64,000 nucleotides of DNA from Desulfopila sp. IMCC35008 (GCF_010646885.2 NZ_CP050700.1:532001-596000), one strand, 5' to 3'; positions 1 through 9,254 are shown, counted from the stretch's first letter. Numbers and translations are program-made. The notes: a model not told the origin generated them from the sequence alone.

Positions 1-960
1 AAGATGCCGCATCTTCTTATTGCCGGTGCCACCGGTGCAGGAAAAAGTGTCGGTATCAACACGATTATTGCCTCAATCCTGTATAATGCCACGCCGGATG
101 AAGTCCGTTTTTTGATGATTGACCCGAAACGCATTGAGCTTTCTGGTTATGAGGGCATTCCCCACCTGTTACACCCGGTGGTCGTCGACCCCAAGCTTGC
201 TTCGCGGGCCCTGAACTGGGCAGTGCGCGAGATGGAGCGACGGTATCGTGCACTGGAAGAAGCCAAGGTCAAGAGTTTTGATTCCTATAACGAAACGGCA
301 GAGGAGAAGATGCCGTATATCGTTGTCATCGTCGATGAGCTTGCAGACCTGATGATGGTGGCTTCAAAAGACGTCGAGGCTGCCATCGCCAGACTCGCCC
401 AAATGGCAAGAGCTGCAGGTATTCATCTGATTCTTGCCACCCAGCGCCCCTCTGTGGATGTCCTCACCGGACTTATCAAGGCCAATTTCCCGACCCGTAT
501 TTCCTTTAAGGTTTCTTCCAAAATCGATTCGAGGACAATTCTGGATAACAGCGGGGCAGAACACCTTCTCGGTGCCGGGGATATGCTTTATCTGGCTCCG
601 GGCAGTTCGAATCTGGAACGAATTCACGGGGCCTTTATCTCTGAAAAAGAAACTGCCTCTATAGTTGATTTCTTAAAGAAACAAGGTGCGTCGAGTTATG
701 ACGATTCCATTATTGAGGAGATAGAGAAAGAGGCCAATGGCGGTGATAACGGTGAAGAATCAGACTACGATGAAAGGTATGACGAGGCAGTTCAGGTTGT
801 GACAGAATCGGGCCAGGCATCCATCTCCATGCTGCAACGTCGACTCAGGGTAGGTTATAATCGGGCTGCACGGATGATCGAGGTGATGGAGAAGGACGGC
901 ATTGTCGGACCTGCTGATGGGGCGAAACCACGGGAAGTTCTTGCCCGGGGAGATTACTAG
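1..960 (+). CDS. ftsK: DNA translocase FtsK, C-terminal part (5' end outside window)
   Basis: The 3' part of the gene for the septal double-stranded DNA pump that clears the chromosome terminus and activates XerCD recombination. The frame is open from base 1, so the membrane domain, linker and start of the motor are missing. Of the 319 visible residues, Walker A GATGAGKS is at 9-16 and Walker B (VVIVDELAD) at about 108-116. The motor runs to about 230. An acidic linker then leads to the C-terminal winged-helix gamma domain ([16 protein letters not shown], about 279-295), which in the family reads polar chromosome motifs. No clear terminator follows the TAG stop. Identity is clear; which FtsK paralogue it is cannot be told from this part. 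Confidence 0.95.
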   Translation, partial: KMPHLLIAGATGAGKSVGINTIIASILYNATPDEVRFLMIDPKRIELSGYEGIPHLLHPVVVDPKLASRALNWAVREMERRYRALEEAKVKSFDSYNETAEEKMPYIVVIVDELADLMMVASKDVEAAIARLAQMARAAGIHLILATQRPSVDVLTGLIKANFPTRISFKVSSKIDSRTILDNSGAEHLLGAGDMLYLAPGSSNLERIHGAFISEKETASIVDFLKKQGASSYDDSIIEEIEKEANGGDNGEESDYDERYDEAVQVVTESGQASISMLQRRLRVGYNRAARMIEVMEKDGIVGPADGAKPREVLARGDY

Positions 961-1461
961 CCGAAGTCCGAATGAATAGTTTGTCGATTTGGCTCTGATC
1001 CACGAATTGCTTGACATTTAGTTTTGTAATGTCCGTACCTGATCATTCACAGTATTAACCAAAGGTTAGCCCATGGGCTGCCATCTTCTGCGGTGTTTTG
1101 GCAGTATATATAGCCTGGATGGTGTGCTGCCCAAAATATACCTTCCGGTACCGCCTGAACTGATGTGGAAGTCGGACTTGTTGTGCAAAAGTGAGAAATT
1201 TGAATTCTCTTGACAATTACCAGGCAACAAATTATAAGAAAAGTCTTGGAATAAATGAGTAGTCATTCATTGAATTCCTCTTGTGTTACTTAATGTTACA
1301 ACTATAGGTATTAATTGGCTTTCCGGTACCCTTTAATAAATGATTCAGAAGGTTGTCGGATTGTCGGGTTTTGAAGATTTTTGCTGTATATAGTGTATAG
1401 GCTAGCTGGTCGTACTTTTGATGCGGCCACAACAGTTAAAACAAACTGAGGAGGTAGTTTA
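961..1461. other. 500-bp intergenic region between ftsK and aprB
   Basis: No convincing gene. It holds the putative aprBA promoter (1210-1238), a perfect 12-bp palindrome AGCCCATGGGCT at 1068-1079, a 10-base direct repeat TTCCGGTACC at 1143-1152 and 1321-1330, and a repeated GTTAC element in TTGTGTTACTTAATGTTACA (1281-1300). A 66-codon minus-strand frame (1066-1266) has no recognisable family and is probably spurious. Confidence 0.6.
1210..1238 (+). promoter_or_regulatory. Putative sigma-70 promoter of aprBA
   Basis: TTGACA at 1210-1215 (perfect -35), a 17-base spacer, then TATAAG at 1233-1238 (five of six -10 bases). Transcription would start near 1245, leaving an untranslated leader of about 215 bases before aprB. 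Position and strength fit an abundant energy-metabolism enzyme. Not experimentally shown. Confidence 0.6.
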
Positions 1462-1878
1462 ATGCCAAGTTATGTAGATCCTGAAAAATGTGACGGTTGC
1501 AAAGGCGGTGACAAGACTGCATGTATGTACATCTGTCCGAACGACCTGATGGTTCTGAACACGGCAGAGATGAAGGCTTATAACCAAGAGCCGGATGCAT
1601 GCTGGGAGTGTTACTCCTGTGTTAAGATCTGTCCGCAGGGCGCAATCTTCGTACGTGGTTATGATGACTTTGTGCCGATGGGCGGCCAGGTTCATCCGAT
1701 GCGTAGTGCCGATTCCATCATGTGGACTGTTAAGTTCCGTAATGGTGCCATGAAGCGTTTTAAGTTTCCTGTACGTACAACAGCTGAGGGTGCTGCAAAC
1801 GCTTATGCTGGTGAGACAGGTGCTAATCTGGACGACGAATGTCTGCTTCTTGAGGCTGACCTTCCCACACCGAAGTAA
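1462..1878 (+). CDS. aprB: Adenylylsulfate reductase, beta subunit
   Basis: Iron-sulfur subunit of cytoplasmic APS reductase, which reduces adenosine 5'-phosphosulfate to sulfite and AMP in dissimilatory sulfate reduction. It passes electrons to the FAD of AprA through two [4Fe-4S] clusters. The cysteine sets are visible: C10, C13, C21, C25 and C47, C50, C53, C57. The first set has the long CDGCKGGDKTACMYICP spacing typical of AprB. The C-terminal half has no cysteine ligand pattern beyond these and would wrap around AprA. At 138 residues it is at the short end for the family. GAGGAGGT lies just upstream of the ATG, and aprA follows after 68 bases. Confidence 0.97.
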   Translation: MPSYVDPEKCDGCKGGDKTACMYICPNDLMVLNTAEMKAYNQEPDACWECYSCVKICPQGAIFVRGYDDFVPMGGQVHPMRSADSIMWTVKFRNGAMKRFKFPVRTTAEGAANAYAGETGANLDDECLLLEADLPTPK

Positions 1879-1946
1879 TCGGACGACCAGATACGTAAAC
1901 CAGTAACCAAAATCTTTAGTATTCTAGCATATAAGGAGATTTAAAT

Positions 1947-3965
1947 ATGGCATTACCAAATAAACCCAAAGGTGAATTAGTTGCCGTAGTTGATCCTGAG
2001 ATTGTAGAGCATGATGTAGATGCTCTGATTATCGGTGGTGGTATGGCAGCTTGTGGTACCGCTTTCGAGATCAAGAAGTGGGCACCGGCTGACATGAAAA
2101 TCGTTCTCGTAGACAAAGCATGTCTCGAGCGTTCTGGTGCTGTTGCTCAGGGCCTTTCCGCAATTAACACCTACATCGGTGAGAATCCGATTGAAGACTA
2201 CGTCAAGATGGTTCGTAATGACCTGATGGGCGTTGTACGTGAAGATCTTATTTATGACTGTGGTCGTCACGTAGATGAGTCTGTAAAGCTGTTCGAAGAG
2301 TGGGGTCTGCCCGTATGGAAGAAAGATGCAGACGGTGAGAACCTCGACGGTGCGAAGCCTGCACCGAGCCTGCGTGAAGGTGGAACCCCGGTTCGTACCG
2401 GTCGTTGGCAGATCATGATCAACGGTGAGTCCTACAAGTGTATTGTCGCTGAGCCTGCCGCTACCGCACTGGGCGCTGACAATATCATCGAGCGTGTTTT
2501 CATTGTAAAGCTCGTACTTGACAAGAACAAGCCGAACCAGATCGCTGGTGCTGCTGGTTTCTCCACCCGTGAGAACAAAGTTCACATCTTCAGATGCAAG
2601 ACCGCTGTTGTAGCATGTGGTGGCGCAGTAAACATTTTCCGTCCGCGTTCTACTGGTGAAGGTAAAGGTCGTGCATGGTATCCTGTATGGAATGCTGGTT
2701 CCACCTACACCATGTGTGCTCAGGTTGGTGCTACCCTGACCATGATGGAAAACCGTTTCACGCCTGCTCGTTTCAAGGATGGTTACGGACCGGTTGGTGC
2801 TTGGTTCCTGCTGTTCAAAGCCAAAGTTGCTAACGGCTTGGGCGAGTTCTATGCAATGGGCGATGCAGCCAAAGAAGAGCTTTCAAAGTTCATGCCTTAC
2901 GGTCAGTCTCCGGTTACCCCGACCTGTCTGCGTAACCACCTGATGATTGAAGAGCTGAGAGCTGGTCGTGGCCCGATTTACATGGCAACCGACGTAGCCC
3001 TGAACGCTTTCCTTGACGAGCGTAAAGAAGCTGGTATGGACGACAAGTCCCTGAAGAAATTCTGGAAACACCTCGAGTCTGAGGCTTGGGAAGACTTCCT
3101 GGATATGTCCGTTGGTCAGGCCGGTCTGTGGGCTGGTATGAACATCGAGCCTGAGAAAGTAGGTTCTGAGATTATGCCTACCGAACCGTACATGCTCGGT
3201 TCTCACTCAGGTTGTTGTGGTATCTGGACCTCCGGTCCTGAAGAAGACTGGGTACCCGATGTACAGAACGATTCCCGTTCACACAAGTACAAGTGGGGCT
3301 ACAACCGCATGACCACCGTAGACGGACTGTTTACTGCTGGTGATGGTGTTGGTGCATCCGGACATAAATTCTCCTCCGGTTCTCACGCTGAGGGACGTAT
3401 TGTGGCGAAACAGATGGTTAAATTCTGCCGTGACAATGCTGACTTCACACCTGAGCTTTCTCAGACTCCGCAGGAACTGGCTGATGAGATCTACGCTCCG
3501 GTTAAGCGTTACAACGAGTTCGTAGGCGCTTCTACTGCTGAAGATGTCAACCCGAACTACTGTAAGCCTGCTGGTATGATGATGCGTCTCATGAAAGCTA
3601 CCGATGAGTATGGTGGTGGTGTTGCTACCTATTACATGACTTCCGGTAAGCTTCTGAACATCTGTCTCGACCTTCTCCAGCTTCTCCGCGAAGATGCTGA
3701 GAAGATGGGCGCTGGTGACCTCCATGAGCTGATGAGAGCTTGGGAGAACTACCATCGTATCTGGTGTGTTGAGACCCACATCCGTCATATCGAGTTCCGT
3801 AAAGAATCCCGTTACCCGGGCTTCTACTACAGGTCTGACTTCCCGACTTGTGATGACGAGAACTGGAAGTGTTTCGTTAACTCCACCTTCAACCCAGAGA
3901 CAAAAGAGTGGCTCTGTGAGAAGGTTGAGGTTGTTAACATCGTCGAGACCGAGCCCTGGATCTAA
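1947..3965 (+). CDS. aprA: Adenylylsulfate reductase, alpha subunit
   Basis: Catalytic flavoprotein of APS reductase; forms a heterodimer with AprB and binds APS at its FAD. At 672 residues it has normal length. The dinucleotide fold DALIIGGGMAACGTAFEIKK is near residues 26-45, and the FAD-covering region GRWQIMINGESYKCIVAEPA and the SGSHAEGRI flavin site are present. It belongs to the fumarate reductase/succinate dehydrogenase flavoprotein superfamily. AAGGAG precedes the ATG. Codon use is strongly biased (CGT, GGT, GCT, GTA), as in very highly expressed genes, which also creates long open frames on the opposite strand. A strong terminator follows 35 bases after the stop. Confidence 0.98.
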   Translation: MALPNKPKGELVAVVDPEIVEHDVDALIIGGGMAACGTAFEIKKWAPADMKIVLVDKACLERSGAVAQGLSAINTYIGENPIEDYVKMVRNDLMGVVREDLIYDCGRHVDESVKLFEEWGLPVWKKDADGENLDGAKPAPSLREGGTPVRTGRWQIMINGESYKCIVAEPAATALGADNIIERVFIVKLVLDKNKPNQIAGAAGFSTRENKVHIFRCKTAVVACGGAVNIFRPRSTGEGKGRAWYPVWNAGSTYTMCAQVGATLTMMENRFTPARFKDGYGPVGAWFLLFKAKVANGLGEFYAMGDAAKEELSKFMPYGQSPVTPTCLRNHLMIEELRAGRGPIYMATDVALNAFLDERKEAGMDDKSLKKFWKHLESEAWEDFLDMSVGQAGLWAGMNIEPEKVGSEIMPTEPYMLGSHSGCCGIWTSGPEEDWVPDVQNDSRSHKYKWGYNRMTTVDGLFTAGDGVGASGHKFSSGSHAEGRIVAKQMVKFCRDNADFTPELSQTPQELADEIYAPVKRYNEFVGASTAEDVNPNYCKPAGMMMRLMKATDEYGGGVATYYMTSGKLLNICLDLLQLLREDAEKMGAGDLHELMRAWENYHRIWCVETHIRHIEFRKESRYPGFYYRSDFPTCDDENWKCFVNSTFNPETKEWLCEKVEVVNIVETEPWI

Positions 3966-4000
3966 TGAGACAAGGTTACCAATCTTGATATGATGTAGTG

Positions 4001-4041
4001 AAAATCTCCAGGAATCCTTGTGATTCCTGGAGATTTTTTTT
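4001..4041 (+). terminator. Rho-independent terminator of aprBA
   Basis: A 16-bp perfect stem, 4001-4016 paired with 4022-4037 (core AATCTCCAGGAATC / GATTCCTGGAGATT), has a 5-base loop and runs into a T tract (4033-4041). It separates aprBA from qmoABC, so qmo should have its own promoter or depend on read-through. Confidence 0.93.
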
Positions 4042-4051
4042 GTTTCATCGA

Positions 4052-4110
4052 CTTTTACCTTGTGCATGCCAAAGAGGCCCAATATTTCTGTGCCATGCAC
4101 AAGTTAAAAG
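4052..4110. repeat. 17-bp inverted repeat upstream of qmoA
   Basis: The arms CTTTTACCTTGTGCATG (4052-4068) and CATGCACAAGTTAAAAG (4094-4110) are complementary at 16 of 17 positions and are separated by 25 bases. There is no T tract after the right arm, so it is not a simple terminator. It could be an operator with TTGTG/CACAA half-sites or an RNA hairpin in the qmo leader. Confidence 0.75.
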
Positions 4111-4245
4111 AATTTCACTGTGCTAAAAAATCTGGTACTAATTACAGCCGGTCCAACAGTTGGTGGTGTGAGATCATTGATTCGTTCAGAGTATTCTTGC
4201 ATGCCAATAGCACAATATATTATTCAGTAATTATGGAGGAAAGGT

Positions 4246-5502
4246 ATGACTGACGAGCAAGGCACCAGCGGTGCAGTATTGGTCGTAGGCGGAGGAATCA
4301 GCGGGCTGACAAGTGCCCTTGAAGCCGCCGAAGTCGGAAACGATGTGTTTCTGGTTGAAAAAAGCCCTACCTTTGGTGGAAGGGTTGCTCAGTTAAATGA
4401 GTATTTTCCAAAGATGTGTCCGCCAAGTTGTGGTCTTGAGATTAACTTCCGTCGTGTGAAGGATAACCGGAAAATCCGGACCTATACCATGACAACAGTT
4501 AAAGGGGTTACCGGTGGGCCTGGAAATTATGAGGTTACACTTGAGGTTGCACCGAGATATGTTAACAGCAACTGTACCGCTTGCGGCGACTGTGCTGATG
4601 CCTGTCCAGATGAAATCGACAACGAGTTCAATCTTGGTCTCAACAAAAGTAAGGCTGCCTATTTACCACATGAGATGGCTTTCCCGCGCAGATTCGTTAT
4701 TAACAAGGATGCCCTTTCTGCAGCAGGTGCAGACGCAGTAAAGGCAGCTTGTAAATATAATGCAGTCGATCTCGATATGCAGACCGAAAGTGTAACAGTA
4801 CAAGTTGCATCGATTGTCTGGGCCACAGGCTGGACTCCATATGATGCTACCAAGATGGAAACCCTCTCTTTTGGTTCTTCTGATGCAATCGTTACCAATA
4901 TGATGATTGAGAGGATGGCAGCCCCGAGCGGACCAACAGGTGGTAAAATTGTTATTCCAAACAGTGACAAGGAAATCGAGTCTATCGGTTTTGTTCAGTG
5001 TGCTGGTTCAAGGGATGAGAATCATCTCGAATATTGTTCGCATATCTGCTGTATGGCAACATTCAAGCAGATGACCTATGTGCGTGAGCAGTATCCTGAT
5101 GCCCAGATTTATGTTTTCTATATTGATCTCCGTACCCCGGGTAAATACGAGAAATTCCGTGAAGCCCGTATGGCAGATGAAAAAGCAACGTTCATTAAAG
5201 GTAAAGTAGCCCAAATTATTCCCGAGGCGGATGGTGTGACCCTGGTAGCGGAAGACACCCTCACCATGGAGAAAATTTCCCAGAAGGTTGACCTGGCAGT
5301 TCTTGCAACCGGTATGCAGCCGTCACTCGATGTTCAGGGAGCACCCGTTGACCTGACCATGGACAGCAACGGTTTTGTGATCACCGATGCAGAAAAAGGT
5401 ATGATCGCAGCGGGCTGTGCAAAAAAGGCCTCAGACGTTGTGACCACTACTCAAAATTCAACTGCAGCTGCCTTGAAGGCAATTCAGGTTTCCAGGAGGT
5501 AA
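4246..5502 (+). CDS. qmoA: Quinone-interacting membrane-bound oxidoreductase subunit QmoA
   Basis: HdrA-like flavoprotein of the QmoABC complex, which links the menaquinol pool to AprBA. It is cytoplasmic and docks on the membrane subunit QmoC. The 418 residues start with an FAD dinucleotide fold (VLVVGGGISGLTSALEAAEV, GGGISG at 15-20). A cysteine pair in KMCPPSCGLEINFRR follows, then one [4Fe-4S] motif C110, C113, C116, C120 (CTACGDCADAC). A second FAD/NAD region and an ATGMQPSLD segment near the C-terminus complete it. GGAGGAAAGG sits before the ATG. qmoB starts 6 bases after the stop, so the two are co-translated. No clear -35/-10 pair was found between the apr terminator and this gene. 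Confidence 0.96.
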   Translation: MTDEQGTSGAVLVVGGGISGLTSALEAAEVGNDVFLVEKSPTFGGRVAQLNEYFPKMCPPSCGLEINFRRVKDNRKIRTYTMTTVKGVTGGPGNYEVTLEVAPRYVNSNCTACGDCADACPDEIDNEFNLGLNKSKAAYLPHEMAFPRRFVINKDALSAAGADAVKAACKYNAVDLDMQTESVTVQVASIVWATGWTPYDATKMETLSFGSSDAIVTNMMIERMAAPSGPTGGKIVIPNSDKEIESIGFVQCAGSRDENHLEYCSHICCMATFKQMTYVREQYPDAQIYVFYIDLRTPGKYEKFREARMADEKATFIKGKVAQIIPEADGVTLVAEDTLTMEKISQKVDLAVLATGMQPSLDVQGAPVDLTMDSNGFVITDAEKGMIAAGCAKKASDVVTTTQNSTAAALKAIQVSRR

Positions 5503-5508
5503 GGATCA

Positions 5509-7770
5509 ATGGATAAAAATATTTGCGCATATTTATGTTCTGGGTGCGGAATCGGAGATGCGCTCGATATGGAGGCACTTTCCGAAGTTGTTAGCGGCGA
5601 GATGTCTACCGAGTGCAAAACACATGAGTGCCTTTGCGGTGCGGAAGGTAAAGCACTTTTGCAGGCTGATGTCGCTGGTGGTGTGAACACCGTTGTTATC
5701 GGTGCCTGCTCTCCTCGTGTTATGACCGAAGAATTTAATTTTGGTGATGATAAGATCACCGTTCGTGCCAACCTGCGTGAGCAGGTAGTATGGGCTGAAG
5801 TCAAGCCTGGAGAAGGTGAAGAGCCGCCTGCAGAAGCCGCAGAGTTCTTACAGGAAACCGCCTCAGACTATATGAGAATGGCCTGTACTCGTGCTGCGAA
5901 GACTGAAATTGCCGAACCATGGGAAGTAGAAACCCTGGACCGGACCATTATGGTTATGGGTGGTGGTCTTGCCGGTCTGACTGCTGCAAAAGAAGCAGCT
6001 GCAGCAGGATACGATGTACTGGTTGTTGAAAAAGAAACAGATCTTGGTGGGAAGGCCAAGGGGTGGAGACAATCATTTCCGTCAAAAGCCCCCTGGACAG
6101 ATCTTGAAGAGAATCCGGTAGAAGCATTGGTTGCAGAGATTTCAGCCAACGCTAAAATTACCGTCAAAACCGGTACTGAAGTTGCACGTATAGCAGGTGC
6201 ACCAGGTGCTTTTAAGGTTTCTTTCAAGGCCGCTGGTTCCACCAGTGAATGGGATGCTCCAGCCAAGGTTACTGTTGATCAGCAGGATGCTATTGATAAA
6301 GGTGAAGCTGAAGATCCGAACGCCGGACTCCAGAATTATATGGCCGAAGACAGTGCAGCTGTCACCGTCGGCGCAGTTGTTCTGGCAACTGGCTGGAAAC
6401 CTGCTGATGTCTCACAGTACGAGCATCTCGGTCATGGCACTGTTAAGAATGTTGTAACAAATGCTGAATTTGAGAAACTGGCCAAGGAAGGTAAAGTACC
6501 AGCAAATGTGGCATTTATTCAGAGTCCCGGCGGTGCAGAGCACGATAAGGACTTTCCTTACTGTAACTCTGTAACCTCCATGGTAGCGTTAAAACAGGCT
6601 CAGTATGTATGCCAGGATAATGAAGAAGGGAAGGCATACATCCTGTACCAGCATATGCGCACCCCTGGACATATGGAGTTATTCTATAAATCTGCCCAGG
6701 AGAACGATGGTATTTTCATGACCAAGGGTAACGTTACCCAGGTTAAACAGTCAGGTAGCATGGTAAAAGTTGCTGTTGAAGAAACCTTGCTTGGTGAAGC
6801 TCTCGATCTCGAAGTTGACATGGTTGTACTTGCTGCTGGTATGGAGCCGACAACCTTACATGAAAACTCAATTAATCTCGCTTATCGTCAGGGTCCTGCT
6901 TTTAACGATCTCGAACTATTTGACGGTTATGCAGATTCTCATTTCATCTGTTTTCCATACGAAACACGAAGAACAGGTGTTTATGCCTGTGGTGGTGTCC
7001 GCAAGGCTGTGACCATGGATGAAACCATTGATGACGCGACTGGTGCAGCGCTGAAAGCCATTCAGTGTCTTGAATCCACTGATCGTGGCGTTTCCGTTCA
7101 TCCTCGATCTGGTGATACGACCTATCCGGAATTCTTCATGCAGCGCTGTACTCAGTGTAAACGCTGTACTGAGGAGTGTCCGTTTGGTGCCCTTGATGAC
7201 GACGAGAAAGGTACACCGCTGCCAAACCCGACTCGCTGTCGTAGGTGTGGTACCTGTATGGGTGCCTGTCCTGAGAGAATCATCGGTTTTAAAGACTACA
7301 ATATTGATTTGATCGGTTCCATGATCAAGGCTGTTGAAGTTCCGGAAGACGATGATGACAGACTGCGCATCATTGTTTTTGTCTGTGAGAACGATGCGTA
7401 TCCTGCACTTGATATGGCAGGAATGAAGCGTCATGGTATCAACCATATGGTACGTTTCATACCGGTTCGATGTCTTGGTTCCGTTAACATGGCCTGGATC
7501 CGTGATGCCCTTTCAGCAGGTATGGATGGTGCGATGTTGCTTGGATGTACATACGGTGATGACTATCAGTGCCACTTTGTTAAAGGTTCTGAAATCGCCA
7601 ACAAGCGTATGGAAAACATCGGCGATACTCTGTCTACTTTGGGTCTTGAGTCCGAGAGATGTGCCACCAATCAGGTGGCCATCACTGATTACGATAAGAT
7701 TCCGCAGATTATCAATGATTTTGTGGAAGAAATCGTAGAAATGGGGCCAAACCCATTCAAAGGTTTCTAA
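5509..7770 (+). CDS. qmoB: Quinone-interacting membrane-bound oxidoreductase subunit QmoB
   Basis: Large HdrA-like flavoprotein fused to an MvhD-type electron-transfer domain; the central cytoplasmic subunit of Qmo. The 753 residues begin with a short Cys-rich stretch (CAYLCSGCGIG). An FAD fold (MVMGGGLAGLTAAKEAAAAG, about residues 147-166) follows. Two ferredoxin clusters are at C547, C550, C553, C557 and C577, C580, C583, C587. The C-terminal domain (about 610-740, GCTYGDDYQCHF) resembles the delta subunit of methyl-viologen-reducing hydrogenase. The start is fixed by AGGAGGTAAGGATCA before the ATG. In the family the MvhD domain is the likely contact or electron-split point; whether Qmo bifurcates electrons cannot be read from sequence. 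Confidence 0.96.
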   Translation: MDKNICAYLCSGCGIGDALDMEALSEVVSGEMSTECKTHECLCGAEGKALLQADVAGGVNTVVIGACSPRVMTEEFNFGDDKITVRANLREQVVWAEVKPGEGEEPPAEAAEFLQETASDYMRMACTRAAKTEIAEPWEVETLDRTIMVMGGGLAGLTAAKEAAAAGYDVLVVEKETDLGGKAKGWRQSFPSKAPWTDLEENPVEALVAEISANAKITVKTGTEVARIAGAPGAFKVSFKAAGSTSEWDAPAKVTVDQQDAIDKGEAEDPNAGLQNYMAEDSAAVTVGAVVLATGWKPADVSQYEHLGHGTVKNVVTNAEFEKLAKEGKVPANVAFIQSPGGAEHDKDFPYCNSVTSMVALKQAQYVCQDNEEGKAYILYQHMRTPGHMELFYKSAQENDGIFMTKGNVTQVKQSGSMVKVAVEETLLGEALDLEVDMVVLAAGMEPTTLHENSINLAYRQGPAFNDLELFDGYADSHFICFPYETRRTGVYACGGVRKAVTMDETIDDATGAALKAIQCLESTDRGVSVHPRSGDTTYPEFFMQRCTQCKRCTEECPFGALDDDEKGTPLPNPTRCRRCGTCMGACPERIIGFKDYNIDLIGSMIKAVEVPEDDDDRLRIIVFVCENDAYPALDMAGMKRHGINHMVRFIPVRCLGSVNMAWIRDALSAGMDGAMLLGCTYGDDYQCHFVKGSEIANKRMENIGDTLSTLGLESERCATNQVAITDYDKIPQIINDFVEEIVEMGPNPFKGF

Positions 7771-7887
7771 CCTGTTGATTATCAATAACTATTATCGCAG
7801 GGGATGTTCCCTGCGATTCTTCAATACCCAGATTTACAGAGTCTGCTAAGTAGGCTCAACGTTTTTGATAATATTCAGGAGGAAAAT

Positions 7888-9072
7888 ATGAATGTTCAAC
7901 CGGATTTAGAATTTATAAAAACTCTCAAACAGGCCGGTGGTGACACGATGAAAAAGTGTTACCAGTGTGCGACCTGTTCCGTTGCCTGTCCTCTTTCGAC
8001 AGATGACAAGCCGTTTCCGCGTAAGGAAATGATCTGGTCTCAGTGGGGCATGAAAGAAAACCTTATTGCAGACCCTGACGTATTCCTCTGTCATCAATGT
8101 GGTGATTGTACAGAGATGTGCCCTCGTGGTGCCAAACCTGGTGAGGTTCTAGGCGCGATCAGGTCTTACGCTTACACTTTCTATGGCTGGCCTTCCGGTC
8201 TCGCCAAGTTGTGTACCAGTGCCAAGAACCTGCCGATCCTTATTGGTATCCCTGCGGTGATTATACTTATCATGTGGTTTCTTTCCGGAGCCATGCACAT
8301 TCCGTCTTCAGAGGAGTTCGCAAGTCACGGTTACCAGCAATTCTTCGGTCACTGGGATTTTAAATGGTATGCAAAGAATATATTCTTTATTGTAGCATTT
8401 ATGGTACCGGCAGCTGGAATTGCTGCTTTCTCCGCTTTCATGGGTGTACGGAAGATGTGGAAGTCGATGAGCGATAATGCTTCCTTAAATACGGAGTTCA
8501 AGCCGTCAATTAAACAGTTTGCCACCGATTTCCTATGGCCTTCAATTGTTGAGACTGTGCAGCATGGTCGTTTTAAAGAGTGTACGGTGAATACTGACAG
8601 GGTGAAAGGACATCTGCCGTTGATGTTTGCTTTCATAGGGTTGTTTATCGTTACCTGTTGGTCCCTGTTAAAGAATGATGTCCTGGGCCTGTTCTGGACC
8701 TCATTGCATGCGCCAATGAGCCTGATCGATCCTTTCAAGATCGTGGCCAACATATCTGCTATAGCCCTGTTGTACGGTATTTGGGTTCTATGGAAGAGCA
8801 GAACCGATATGGAAAAGCGTGGTAAAGCCAGCAAGACATTTTACGATTGGTTCCTGATCTGGGAAATTCTTGCGGTTGGTGTTACCGGTCTCGGTGCGGA
8901 ACTTCTTCGCTGGGCCGGTCTCCCCGCTCTGGGTTATATAGTATATTACCTGCATCTTGTTTCTGTTATGATGTTGTTTCTGTATATGCCGTATACCAAG
9001 TTTGCTCATATCGTCTTCAGGACTACCGCTATGTGCTTTGAGAAGTACCGTGAGAGTGCGTTTGCAAAATAA
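7888..9072 (+). CDS. qmoC: Quinone-interacting membrane-bound oxidoreductase subunit QmoC
   Basis: Membrane anchor of Qmo, a fusion of an HdrC-like ferredoxin domain and a cytochrome-b-like membrane domain that oxidises menaquinol. The open frame reaches back to 7804, but AGGAGGA at 7877-7883 directly precedes the ATG at 7888, giving 394 residues. Two [4Fe-4S] sets are C24, C27, C30, C34 and C68, C71, C74, C78. Several hydrophobic segments follow (for example from LPILIGIPAVIILIMWFL), with conserved His residues suited to haem b. The gap to qmoB is 117 bases. A terminator follows 30 bases after the stop. Confidence 0.95.
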   Translation: MNVQPDLEFIKTLKQAGGDTMKKCYQCATCSVACPLSTDDKPFPRKEMIWSQWGMKENLIADPDVFLCHQCGDCTEMCPRGAKPGEVLGAIRSYAYTFYGWPSGLAKLCTSAKNLPILIGIPAVIILIMWFLSGAMHIPSSEEFASHGYQQFFGHWDFKWYAKNIFFIVAFMVPAAGIAAFSAFMGVRKMWKSMSDNASLNTEFKPSIKQFATDFLWPSIVETVQHGRFKECTVNTDRVKGHLPLMFAFIGLFIVTCWSLLKNDVLGLFWTSLHAPMSLIDPFKIVANISAIALLYGIWVLWKSRTDMEKRGKASKTFYDWFLIWEILAVGVTGLGAELLRWAGLPALGYIVYYLHLVSVMMLFLYMPYTKFAHIVFRTTAMCFEKYRESAFAK

Positions 9073-9102
9073 CTCTTATTGAATAACGTTCTTGTTGGAA
9101 TT

Positions 9103-9141
9103 AAGGCCGGTTTACCCGAAAGGGTACAACCGGCCTTATTA
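9103..9141 (+). terminator. Hairpin terminator of qmoABC
   Basis: Arms AAGGCCGGTTTACCC (9103-9117) and GGGTACAACCGGCCTT (9122-9137) pair with one bulged base around a GAAA tetraloop. The T-rich tail (TTATTATCTT) is weak but the stem is very GC-rich. Confidence 0.8.
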
Positions 9142-9211
9142 TCTTAGGGGACGGTATTTGTGTATTGACGAGACACGTGAGTAAGAAAAAACGTACTTTT
9201 AAAAATAAAGG

Positions 9212-9240
9212 TTGCTTAAAGTTTTCTGAATTAGTATATT
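9212..9240 (+). promoter_or_regulatory. Putative promoter of the tRNA-tuf operon
   Basis: TTGCTT (9212-9217), a 17-base spacer and TATATT (9235-9240, five of six) end 14 bases before the first tRNA, the expected place for a stable-RNA promoter. Confidence 0.65.
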
Positions 9241-9254
9241 CACGTGCTTTGTAA

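Noticed and set aside
1011..1016. TTGACA after ftsK as a promoter
   Set aside because: No -10-like sequence at 16-18 bases; the copy at 1210 is much better.
1977..2585. 202-codon minus-strand frame inside aprA
   Set aside because: Antisense to a certain gene; arises from the strong codon bias of aprA and resembles no family.
3279..4100. 273-codon minus-strand frame over the aprA end and its terminator
   Set aside because: It runs through the apr terminator and has no recognisable protein features.
4020..4253. 77-codon frame between aprA and qmoA
   Set aside because: It begins in the terminator, reads through the inverted repeat and overlaps the qmoA start; no Shine-Dalgarno.
7804..7887. 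Longer start for qmoC
   Set aside because: The added 28 residues do not fit the family, and a strong AGGAGGA directly precedes the ATG at 7888.
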